Part shown: in pieces, positions 11,659 to 22,930 of the stretch
How the letters are laid out: every line of letters starts with the position of its first letter
Numbering within the stretch: position 1 is the stretch's first letter
Origin: Atopsyche davidsoni
Taxonomy: Eukaryota; Arthropoda; Insecta; Trichoptera; Hydrobiosidae
DNA length: 64,000 nt
Assembly (NCBI GenBank): GCA_022113835.1
Contig: JAILWY010000005.1
Location: 2,126,501 to 2,190,500 of the forward strand
Direction: 5' to 3'
Position numbers and translations under genes: made by a program
Notes under the pieces: model-generated
Told to the model about the DNA's origin: nothing
Database searches by the model: none
Seen by the model: the letters and a program-made list of their open reading frames with translations, nothing else

Positions 11659-13667
11659 TACACTTTGATGATCTGAATTCGAGTCTAAATAGAGCAACAC
11701 ATTCTAATTTTTTTTCAAGTGTGGCAAAATATAAATTGTCCCAAGATTTAATATAAATAACCCCTTTTCGATTAAAACAACTTGACACTCCAGAAATGTT
11801 CTCATAATTACTTGTTTATACGGTTCTTATTTGCTGCTTTTAGGCTATTTTTTTGCTAGTAAAAAAACGATAAAATATTCACATAGGTTTTTTTTTCTCT
11901 TTGATTATATTTGACTTTTTTTTCTATTAAACTGGGAATTTTTTCTCCATCACCCACGCCATCTCCAGGGCTTCTTTTCGATAAAAAGAAGAACTTGAAA
12001 TTTTCACCAAAAATATTGAATTTTATTTAGTATCATATCATATTTTTTATCAAATTTGATGTAAAATATATATCAGAAGCCCACAAGAGTGAATAAGGGA
12101 TGATAAAGTTGAATGAAATATTCTATAAAACAAAATAACAATTATATGTTACTAATTAAAGCAACGTGTGTAAATAATCTGAACAATCGAAGCATCGGTA
12201 TATTTTATATCAACATCTCGTTATTTATTATTATCGTTAATAATTTATTCTTGTTTTCGATTTGTACACAATCGAGCGTTAAATATTTTTATCACAATTG
12301 ATTTTTTTATGATAATTTTGTTCTTATTATTACTAACTATTGCGCCGACAATACGTTTGATATTGTTTGTGTGGGTGAACTCTACATAGGTGGCTTCGGG
12401 GTTGAAAATATGAATCTCTTGAGAACAACATTACCACCCTTAAGTAAACTTTGCCCTTAAGTAAGATGGTCAATTAGGAGAGGTATAATTTAAAGGCACG
12501 TTATGTTTATTTGCGTATTTATATAAGCGCGTATACTTTAAGATTATGAGTAATATATAATGCACTTAGTTTAAAACTCGAGATATTAAATTATTTATCA
12601 AAAAACAACATATTGAAATAGTATAAATATATTTCATAACATATATATATATAATACAATAGTTTATATTTATAATTCAGTTTTTTCATACATAATATTT
12701 TTTTTAGTATTTATTGGACATACATTTGATATCCTATCTTAGATGTTCATAGAATTAAGAGTCCCCTACTTCTTAACAGCATAACACGGACTTGCGGTTG
12801 TACCCGATTTGATACGTCTCCGGCATAATAATGTTGTATATATTTATAAGAATACCAATTCTGAATTAAATTAAATATATTCATTAAAAGCAAATAAGTT
12901 TTCAGGCCATTTAGCTAAGAGGCAGTCTAATATATTCAATCCAAGTTCTTACCGATTTCTATAAATTAAATAAATATAATAACAAAAAATATAAAATCAG
13001 CGTTGAAATGGTTTTTAGGCATTGAAAAACTGATAATCTTTTATAAATTAAAGTCAAATACAATTTGCGTCGACAAAAACAAACTTAATTTAATAACTTC
13101 ACGACCAAAATATACTTCCTTTGAAACGACTAATACAATTAATCTGTTATAAGGCCGAGTCCCTCAGCTGAGCTGCAGACGCTCACCTCTCCACTAAGAA
13201 CTTAATTAAAATTAGTGGGCTTCTTAGAAAAACAGATGTCTCCATCGCAGAAGATGGCGAAACGTGAATTATTTCACAAATATAAATAGGCGTGAAATTA
13301 CAGAAGCTACCCCCGAGTCATCAATCACCTGACCCTTTTTTAGCTCGCCCCGTCTTATCGCCTTAATATCCAGACTTACACAAGGCCATATCTCACTTCG
13401 TCAATCAGACTAAGTAAATTAGGTTTATTAGAATATTCTGATATCGGAAGATCATCTCACAATGCTGTGAAAAACTGCTCGAGAATTTAATTTTGAAGCA
13501 GGTGCGACTGTATTTTGCTATTGTTAAACCCGCTCTGCACACAGAATTCAATATTAGAAATAAAATAAAACATAAACGTTACGTGTTATCCATAAAGAAA
13601 TAAAAAAATACTATAAGTTGAACAATTACAAAAAAATAAAATAAATTTTATATGTTGTATAAAATAT
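11659..13667. other. A+T-rich stretch without a recognisable gene
   Basis: No gene seen. Around 13140-13400 the composition is more balanced. There, CCATC GCAGAA GATGG (13242-13257) forms a small hairpin directly followed by CGAAACG, a weak resemblance to the hammerhead-like motifs elsewhere in the window. Confidence 0.5.
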
Positions 13668-13778
13668 AAAAATTTCATCTTGTTGAGGGACAAGGCATTT
13701 AATTCGTGAAGATCCATTATTATAATGATAAAAGTACCTTTGTATTTTGTCTTCACTTTGAGTTTATTAAAATTATTT

Positions 13779-13822
13779 GCATTACTAGTTTCGACCCAAT
13801 ACACTGGGTCATCATCAGATGC
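13779..13822 (-). ncRNA. Hammerhead-like ribozyme, left arm (family 1)
   Basis: This is the inverse of the motif at 13843-13886 and is identical to it across the ribozyme: stem I halves GCAT and ATGC, CTGATGA, one extra T, a six-pair stem II, GAAA and the ACTAGT hexamer. It would be made only from minus-strand transcripts starting inside or upstream of the palindrome centre. Confidence 0.6.
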
Positions 13823-13842
13823 TTAACTAAACGTTTAGTTAA

Positions 13843-13886
13843 GCATCTGATGATGACCCAGTGTATTGGGTCGAAACTAGTAATGC
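13843..13886 (+). ncRNA. Hammerhead-like ribozyme, right arm (family 1), best-preserved copy
   Basis: Elements in order: GCAT (13843-13846, stem I), CTGATGA (13847-13853), T13854, GACCCA (13855-13860), loop GTGTAT, TGGGTC (13867-13872), GAAA (13873-13876), then CTAGT, which together with the last A gives the self-complementary ACTAGT (13876-13881), A13882 at the cleavage position, and ATGC (13883-13886), complementary to GCAT. Predicted cleavage is after A13882 (GUA triplet). A tiny palindromic stem III is typical of the type I hammerheads known from Penelope-like elements, which act as dimers. The unpaired T13854 between the box and stem II departs from the canonical fold. Confidence 0.6.
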
Positions 13887-15039
13887 AAATAATTTTAATA
13901 AACTCAATGTGAAGACAAAATACAAAGGTACTTTTATCATTATAGAAAAATTTCCATTTGAAAAATATCACTTTTGCTAAAATAGATTTATTTTGAATTA
14001 CAATTTTTTTTATATTTAAGTGTGTATATTTAATAGATAAATTATTTTTAAAATAATAAAAAAATAATGTTCTTGTTTTCTACAGTTAAACCTGACATCA
14101 CTCAAACATTTTTAAAAATTTTATAATAATGGAGGAAAAATTAGATTAATTAACCTCACTCAGCACGGCTTATATGATTTCATCTATGAATTTAAAGCTA
14201 CTTGTAACAAACTATTAAATGTACAGTAAAATATATTATCTTAATAATTTACTTAATTCAAGAGTTTTATAAAAAAATAATGCTGTAGTTTTAAATTGGA
14301 AAAATTATATATTTTATACACGTAGTATAAAATACTTGTGCCGAGTATTATTGAATCATGAGCCTCTGTTATATAAATTCAACATTATTTTAATTGTTGT
14401 ACGAGTGATTTAAATAATTTTTTTTTAAAATTATTATGATGCAACTGAAAGGCTTATACTGAATTATCCTCATTCATATCTTATTAACAGATATTGCGGC
14501 GTTGTTATTAAAAATGTTTAAAAAAACAAACTAAGAAAATTCGATCACTGAAATCCAATGTCTCCCAAATACGCGACTGCTAAAGCGACATAAAACTTTT
14601 TTCTTCCAAAGAACCAATAAAGTTTTATATTGAGTAAATCAATTTAAATGGACATTTTTTTCAGAATAAGTCAAAAAATGTATAATTTCATTTCGCGAGA
14701 TGAGATTTCCAAACCCATTTCAAAAAAGTTTTTTATTTGGTTTACTTTATGACAACTTTAGTATGAATGATTCGAAAGAATATATTTCTCCCTCTCTCGT
14801 CGATGTCTTTATAATTTTGTTATTTCTATGAATGGAATCGAATTATGCGAAGAAATTAACTTTATTTTGATTTCTTTATATTTAACTTATAATATGAATA
14901 TAATTTTGAAAATCAATTGTTTTTCAAAAAACATTTACTTTTCCTTCTCGATATTATCCTAAATGAAAATCTTAATTCAATTACTTCTTATCGATCTGAT
15001 TAATTTAAATCGAATCATTATCGAAATTCACCCCGATGA

Positions 15040-15420
15040 AGATAACACATCAAATTAGCGAGTGGTCAACAATGACGTCCTAATAAAAAAATTCAATTAA
15101 GGCGCTTGCTGTAGCAACCTAAATCACATTATTTCGATTGGTTGTTATAGGGGTGCGATACAAGAGGGCTGATAGACACCCTCCGAGATCCGGCATTCCA
15201 TTAACAGATAGAATTTATCATTGTTAGTGAGAGATTTACATCGGCCGACTCTCGGAACCTCTCGGTCAAATAGACTTATCTGATACGGAAGGTGAAAAAT
15301 CTACGGTCCGTAATTGATGACCCGGTCCTCCTGAGGGATATATAAGATCTCTACGAGGCTTTGAATTTATTTGCTGGAAGGCGAGAAGAAAGGCTGTGTT
15401 TTTGTAAGGGGTATTATCTT
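15040..15420 (+). promoter_or_regulatory. GC-balanced island with a TATA-like box
   Basis: This block of about 380 bp has markedly less A/T bias than its flanks. It contains TATATAAG at 15339-15346, preceded by CTCCTGAGGGA. About 35 bp downstream begins a mixed purine-rich segment (GGAAGGCGAGAAGAAAGG, 15376-15393). It could be a core promoter directed rightward or a conserved non-coding element. No transcript start or exon can be shown from sequence alone. Confidence 0.15.
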
Positions 15421-17159
15421 TATTGTCTTTAAAATGGACTGGACAAATCGTCGGTATTCATTAGCCTGCGTTTATCACCGGGTGTTTTCAAGGAAATCTG
15501 TATCCTATCTCGATAAATCAACCGCTTTTTTTATTTCGATAGAATAACACGGGTAAGGAGTATTTGGTTATATTAATAGTTTAAATTATGGCGAACGTGT
15601 TTGAATAGTTTTCTTACTTATTGATATTTATTATTTGAAAACCAAACTAGACGGTCATCGAAACTACTGAAACTCTTCACTTGGACAATAAGACCTTTTA
15701 TGCCTTTTTGAACATTTTATGGGAAAAACAACTCTTGCTGTTAAAAAAATCAAGAGTCGTTTTCACCGTATAGTTTTATTTCTATTTACATAAAAAACAA
15801 CTTCAAACAATACTTCTTTAAAAAAATTATATAAAAAAATTAAATCGGAAAATATATACAAAATTGAATGCAATGATAGTTTTGATGAACATAAAAAAAT
15901 AATTGATCTCAAAAATTAATAAATGATTTTAATGACCTATCCATTTTAGGGAAATTCATTTAATTTTTAAGTTGGATTATTACTACAACAATACGTAAAT
16001 ATTTTTTTTAGATACGTCGGTGTTTCAAGTGATGTATGAATAATTGGCCTATTTATTTGTTTAACGTATAATGTCTCAAGATATTAAAATTGTAAAAAAG
16101 TATAAAAACAACACCAAATCTATATAAACAAAAATATGCATAAAAAAGCATTTTGTATTTACAAACATATTTTATTCTAAAATATATTTTCAAACCTAAT
16201 AGATTTATTATATTTAATTCGTTAATATCATAAACAAAAAATCCACAATGAGTAAAGTTTTATATCAAAGATGTTTTGAAATTTTCGTTATATTTTTATA
16301 CACAAATTTACGAAGCAGCCGGCGATAAAATATGACAAAATATTGTAAAATTAGAGCGGCAATAAACGAGAAGGTCAAATTAAACCCACGCAATAAAAAT
16401 GGAAGGGTGGGTCGTCAAAATGACAATAATACGAAACTCGAGTAAGCAACAAACGTAGTAATAAAAATCTACATAATTTTATTATGTTTTATCAAACTAA
16501 AAGAAAACACCTTGCGCGTGTTCCACCCCCTGGAATAATATTATTCAAAAAGTATTATCCGTGTCCATTTCAACCCTTCCTCATTTGTATTACCATTGTT
16601 ATTTTTTGCTGTCCTAACCAAAAGGAGAAAAAGGATCCAGTTTCCATGCTAGTAGGGTGACAGCACGATACTTTTACTGTAACTTAATACTCTATTTTCC
16701 TACACAAAATAGCAACATTCAACAGCTTTAATGATAACATTTGTTAAATGCATTTTTTTAATTTGTATACTTATACTATTGGACACAAAAGTTTTTAAAT
16801 CATATCAGTGGCGTCCATCCCTTACTAATAGGAAAAAAATAATAAGACTATTACCTATCTTTTTTTATATTTTGAGATTTAATGGAGTAACTTTTTTTGC
16901 TTTTATAAGAAACCGATTTATTTTCAGTTTGTATGCTATGTGACCGTTGTTTTTGGTGAAAATTATATCGCAATATATTAGTACAGTATTTTTTTTTATA
17001 AATCAACATACAGAACTCTTTGTTTTTATAAAAATGTCTAAACTGATGATTGAAATAAAATTAATAATTGCACTTACCGATAGTAATAATATTGTGTTTT
17101 TTTTTTTTTTTTCAGAATTAAAATAAACGAATTTCACAAGCGGTCTGTATTTTTAGCTT

Positions 17160-17345
17160 TCGTCGTGGTCGCCCCATCTCGGGGTTGCTAAGTTTTCGTA
17201 ACAAAACCCTTTCAAAGGACTCTGTGTTTTGACAAAGGGCAAAACTAATCAAATTTATTTACGATGCGTATTTTTGTTCGCGGGGCGCAGGCCTCGGCTA
17301 GTGGAAGATACGGACGGAGACGGACCAGATCAAAGGAACCTGAGG
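17160..17345. promoter_or_regulatory. Island with two TCF/Pangolin-type motifs
   Basis: TTCAAAGG (17211-17218) and AGATCAAAGG (17327-17336) match the (A/T)(A/T)CAAAG core recognised by TCF/Lef (Pangolin in insects), within about 125 bp of a GC-richer patch. A TTGACAAAGGG lies between them. Such pairs occur by chance at a fair rate, so this is only a candidate enhancer. Confidence 0.15.
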
Positions 17346-19745
17346 TCTTTTACCCTGTTTTTAAATAAAAAATTTGGTGAATATTCATAACTGATGAAAA
17401 GATTTGTTCAAATAATATGCATGTAATGTTTTTTTTTATTAATATTTTTTATTTTTTTCATAAAAGGCATGGCTCATCGGTTTTGCATTAGTAAATAAAA
17501 ATTCGTACTTTTTTTAAAAGCCGTGATGTCGAGGGGGTGTAGGATTAAATTCGATATTAAGCTCCATATTTATTACTTCATGTTTGTAATGTATATTTTA
17601 AAAATTAAAACAATTCGTAAAAATAATAATAAAAGCTATTTTGTTGGCTTTTAATCAGAAATGTGTCCCATAGCATATTAGGTTCCCAGGCAAACTATGT
17701 CAGGGTGTGTGCAAATATAAACAAAACAACCTCGTGTTTGTATGGCAGCCATTTGCCGAGCTACCATTTTTGACAGCAAAGATGACTAATACGGGGAAAC
17801 GAGACACTCAATAAATAATACGAACTTCTGTTTAACAGACGGTGAGCGAACTTTCATATTACAAAGAAACTTGACGATACATTCGTTTGAGATGCCCTTT
17901 TTGAGACGTATATACTGAAATATGTCAGCAATGAAAGCTGAAATAAAATAGTGTTTTTATGGGAAAATTTTGTGAAAGAATTTTATTATTTAAGTATTAA
18001 ATACATATCAGATCAGTGGTGACAAATGAAACATTTCAACCATTGCAATTATGCTGAAATTCCAGAAGATTGATAACATCACGAGTTCTCATCTTCTCAA
18101 AGCACGGATCTCTGAATTTTCTGATGGGCCTGACTCCAATCAGAGGTCTAATAACAACTGCAAAAAGTTTTAAATACATGTACTGGTTTAAACATGAATA
18201 ATAATACGTATTTTCTATTGTTCATCGTCTAAACGTAGCAATATAATTTCTAAGAACACATAAACACACTCACTAGTATCCCATGAGTGTATTATATAAA
18301 TAACATGAAATCTTTCGTTCCGGCAATTAGTTTTCTTCTGGCCGTATGAATATTAATGTCAAGTTAATAAACTGTACATCTTTATCAAAAGCAGTAGCTT
18401 AAAATAAGCAATTAATACCGTTCACGAATTTTAAGAGATTTCGAGGAAACTGAAAAAAATCCACTGAGCCGGTACTACTTAAAATCACTAATAGAGTCAT
18501 TTGTTAAAAAGAACACATGCATTTTATTATTAAGTCATTGCCGTTTTTGTAATAATTATTACAGTCCTGAAACAGAGCTGTCTCGGGCTGAAAAAAATAA
18601 TGTGACTGGATCTGATTAACCGCAGATGTCACAGGAGCGAGAAAAAATGTGTTTCCACTTTGTTCTACATTAAAAAAAAAATCGAAGTGGCTCGTCCTGT
18701 CAGCTGCGAGTGATGGATGTAGGATAGGGACAGCAGCTGAACTGCTTGTTTCAGACCACAAGTCGTAATGGAAAGTAAATAAATGTAAGTAACTAAGTAA
18801 ATAAGTACATATATATACATTTTTTCAATTTTTGATTTATATGCGAAGTTTACAATTTTTGTTTTTGGTGGTACGTAGTTGTTAAGTTCATTTTTCTAGG
18901 TTACAGAGTGATTTATACTTTTCATATTTGATGCTACTTCTTATTAGATTACGATCATATTCGTTAGTGAGCGTAATCGCCTTTTGAGGGTTTTTTCAAA
19001 ATGTTTGAAAAAAATCAATATTTCAAAAAAGGTAGAATAAATTATCGTCTTCTTCATATCAGCATTTCGATACGTTTTACATTTGAAATTTTTGCTTACT
19101 TTCGTTGATATTCAAAATATTTTTATAGTCAGTGTAATGGAAGATTACTAATTTAAATTAGTTTCTGGAATCGTTTTCATTTGATGTGTTCTTATATTTA
19201 ATCTTTGTCAAAAGTTGAAATAATTTTAACATTCTGTATAAATTTCACATAAAGCTTGAAATAATATTATGTTGATGAGTCAAAGACCCTAAAGCGGATC
19301 AAACATGTAGGGGTGTATAAAAACAAGAGCCTTTCACGTACAGAGACTATTTTCTTTTGAATAAATTATCAAACGCTGAATTCAATCCACACGTTGAATA
19401 TACTTCACTGAAAGAATTAATATAATCTTATTTAATCCTTGTATATATAGATAAACACAAAACATTTTGAAGGTTTATGAATAATATATGAGAGGTTAAT
19501 GACTCGTTTTGAAAATAAAATCTTTTTGGAAAGATACAATAAATTTATTTTTGGAGGAGAAGCACATAATTTGTGTTTTTCAGTGTAGTGTTTAAATAAT
19601 TTCCTTTTAGGTTTTATTGAAATGTTCATTGTTATTCTTATAAATAATATGTTTATTCTATATATTTAGGTTCATTCAAATGGTGACATTAAATCACGGT
19701 TTGTTCTTATCAACTTTAGAAAGTTAGTTAAGTCAAGGTATTATC

Positions 19746-19798
19746 GTTAATGTGTTAATGTGTTAATGTGTTAATGTGTTAATGTGTTAATGTGTTAA
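19746..19798 (+). repeat. Short tandem repeat, 8-bp unit
   Basis: GTTAATGT is repeated about six times without interruption, ending GTTAAAT. It is a minisatellite-like array with no associated element. Confidence 0.9.
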
Positions 19799-22700
19799 AT
19801 ACGAACGCATGTCGTTTTCTTTAAAATATCATATAAAAAAGTAAATACTGAGAACGTAGAACAAAATATTATTTTTTTAGTGAATCCCGTGTTTGTTTCC
19901 TGCCAATAAAATAAACGCGACGCATTTAGCGGTGGCGTCTCCATACATTTAGCAGTTGAAATTTGACAAAGGGCCTTGTCGGCAAACATCCATTAACTTC
20001 CGATTCAACACAGAAATTTGTTTCGTAGGCTCGAACGTTCCCCAAATATTTGATAAACATCGCGAGTGCTCCGAGAAGTGGTTGTCTTTCTCTAGGGATG
20101 GGAACAATGAAGTCGTTTTGCCGATCGACTTCATTCGAATGACTCTAAGATAATCGGCAACACAGACTGTCCATTAGTAGCAATCAATTTATTTCTTTTT
20201 ATCTAAAATTTCCAAATGTCCGAACCCATTTACCATATTGAATATTTTGTCATATTGTTTAAAACTCGATTTTAAACAAAGCTTCAAAGCCAAAATATGA
20301 GATCGAGGCATAATGGTGTCATTGATGTCATAGGTGCGTGTTGCGAAATCTGTTTAGTATTCCTGATGCCAATTCAATGACGCAAGCTGCACAGAATTTC
20401 AAAAAATACAAAACATAATGGCTTTCTTCTCCATATTAACACAAAGATCGGTCTTAAAAAATAATCGAATTTTGATTTGTCCAGCATTAGTCGTTTCCTG
20501 GCGCAGTACTGCGAGGGAACCTGAGCGGGAGTGAGACAATGATGTCGCGTCGTGAGGTCCTTTATCTCTGTTTCTATTTTTGTTTTGGGTCTGAAGCCCG
20601 CTTTTAATTTATGTCTGATAGTCCCGAGTACCTGAAAGCTTGAGCGGTCGCTTTAGAGCTTTTTGTATAAATTGACTATCACGTTTATGGAAATGGACAA
20701 ATTACGCCTTTGTCGGAGTTTAACTACAAAAATCAAATAAGTTTTATTTTTGTCTTACCTTTCCACTATTTTAAATCAACTAGGATTGTGTTAATTTAAC
20801 TTTTATGAAGGATGTTGATATTTTTACTTTTATAAAAGCAAAAAAATATTTTTTCTTTAATAAACGTATAAATAAAACTGAGAAATAATAATATTTCTAC
20901 ATAAGTTTTTTATGTTGTTACTACTAAAAACCTTTAAAACAAAATAGGCAAGGTTTATGTCAGTATGTATTAGTTTTCTATGTATTAGTTTTCATGAGCA
21001 CTAACGTGAATATTTTTTTTTAGGCATACAAAAAGTTTAACTTTTGGATATGACATATAATAAAAAAAAATAACCTTACAGCAAAAGTTAATAAAAATAT
21101 CAAATCTTCCAGTATTTTTTATAAAAAAATTTATTCATTAGTGTTTTAAAACCTTACATATTATCTTACAGTCAACACAGCCGTTCTTATCAAAAAATAA
21201 ACAGTGCTAAATTATCGGAATTTTATGTGTCCGATAAGTGATTAAATATTGCACACTGTGCGTCCCCCGTCCCCCTCTTCTTTACACAAGGACCGCCGGA
21301 CAGGTGAGAAAAGCACGCAGGTGTCCTTTTTACAGACACACGATACTTTCAGTAGACCTTCAATTCTGAAAACATTCTAAATAACTAGATTTTTATTTAC
21401 CCAAAGCCAAAAAATCAAATTATATTATTAGACATATAAAACCTAGAAAAATAAATAATAAGCTATATTAACAAAAAAAAATCAATGCTCACATTGTTTT
21501 AACGTTTATTTTTTGCATTTATTTTCTGTTTACCTTAAGCCACACGTAAATGATAAATTAATAATAAAAAAAAACCGGGTGATTTTAATGACAAAATAGT
21601 AGCCGTAAAAAGAGACTTAGTATAAATTGGTGGAATATAATAAAGAAAATTATGGTGTTTGTTGTTTTACCTCATATGCGGGAGAGTGGTTGCCATCGAG
21701 ACCTGAAAAGCTATCTGTACACCGAAAATATAAATGGGAAAGCAACCAAAAAGTTTGTATTAAGTTAATAGGATCTGCAAACCATCTTTGATGTTGTGCT
21801 ATTCACATAATGAAATAACAAGTTGATAAAGTTATCTTAATTATGAGGAAAAGTTTAGATTTGCTGGAAGACAATGAAACGAATTTCGCAAAATTGGCAA
21901 CTCGATATAATATTGAGGGACCTTGTAAATATTTGATGTTTTCTTACTGAAGTCATGTTTGTTGGATACGAGAATTTAATGGCCCGATAATAATACCTTT
22001 TTATTGATTTGTGTGGTATTATATTATCCTACATAAATTACGTTTGATAATAAATAATTGAGTGTTGTATTGTTTTGTGATTTCATAAATCTTTTCTCAT
22101 CCTTATATAATACATATCACAGATAAGAAATGTATATCAGATACAATAAAAATATAAAACCAAATTATTAATAAAAAAAACAAATAGATTACTACTTTCT
22201 TCGTTCAATGTTTGTTGATGTATAATTAATTAAATAATATTGATTACAAGTCCACGTAATCGAAATTTCAATGTTGTAAATGTTCAAGACGTGTGGATTA
22301 CGTATCTACCAAAATTAAATTATAAATATTTTTTTATAAAAATGTAGATTTTTCTCGTCGTTTCATATTCAAATAGTCAAAACACAAACATTTTTTAACA
22401 TTAAATATTTATATTAAAAAATATCATCGTATTTTAAAATAAAAATAACTCTCTTCTGAAAATTCTATCAACTCGCGACAAAGACTTAATCTACGTCTAA
22501 GCTCTGACTACCAGAGTTTTAATTCTTAATCCAGTTTTAGTTTTGGTGTAATTAATTTCGCGAGTTGGATTATCTAATACACTAAACTGTAGAAGTTAAA
22601 TTTCTAATCTATGCCGCTAAACTCTCAGCTTCTTGGAAGTTGACAAACCTTGTGCTTCTGTGGTAAGAACCACATCTTAAACTTTAGCTTAATTTTATGT

Positions 22701-22873
22701 GAAAATCTTTTCCTGAAGAAATAATTCGTAATTACCACAATAAAAACTTTATCTCTTAAAATAAATAGTTTTAAAAAAAATAATTCAATACATTTATTGC
22801 AAATGAAATTAAAGAAACATAAGCCTTGAAAAGGCCTCAAATACAATTAAGGAGTAAAACCAGTTCAACCACT

Positions 22874-22930
22874 CAGTGGTGTAGTGGTTATTGTGTTTGC
22901 TTGTCAGGTTACTCGTGGGTTCATCTTTTC
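22874..22930 (+). repeat. tRNA-like SINE head fragment
   Basis: TGGTGTAGTGGTTA (22877-22890) is a perfect Pol III A box of tRNA type. GGGTTCATCT (22917-22926) sits at tRNA-like distance and partly matches the B box GGTTCGANTCC. The intervening GCTTGTCAGGTTACTCGT cannot form a good anticodon arm, so this is more likely the 5' end of a tRNA-derived SINE than a tRNA gene. No A-rich tail or target duplication could be defined. Confidence 0.4.

Larger units (their letters stand above)
13677..13945. mobile_element. Family 1 head-to-head inverted dimer with two hammerhead-like ribozymes
   Basis: Two copies of the family 1 unit face away from each other. Positions 13721-13944 form a 224-bp palindrome with no spacer, centred at 13832/13833, with very few mismatches (for example CACTTTGAG against CACATTGAG). 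The left unit continues outward through the family tail to 13677. A perfect 9-bp direct repeat AAAAATTTC at 13668-13676 and 13946-13954 marks the insertion. Each arm carries a hammerhead-like motif on its own strand. The apparent open frames here (such as 13753-13971) are translations of the repeat, not proteins. A single transcript across the element would fold into a duplex of about 110 bp. Confidence 0.8.
13955..22873. other. Long A+T-rich stretch without a recognisable gene
   Basis: No convincing coding region was found on either strand. Three patches of more balanced composition (15040-15420, 17160-17345, 20470-20660) and an 8-bp tandem repeat (19746-19798) are listed separately or discussed. 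The open frames at 18504-18761, 19949-20153 and 22625-22846 are 60-85 codons long with no recognisable domain. Confidence 0.5.

Noticed and set aside
13706..13971. Overlapping 68-72-codon frames on both strands reading FDPIHWV and similar
   Set aside because: They are mirror translations of the palindromic family 1 element, not proteins.
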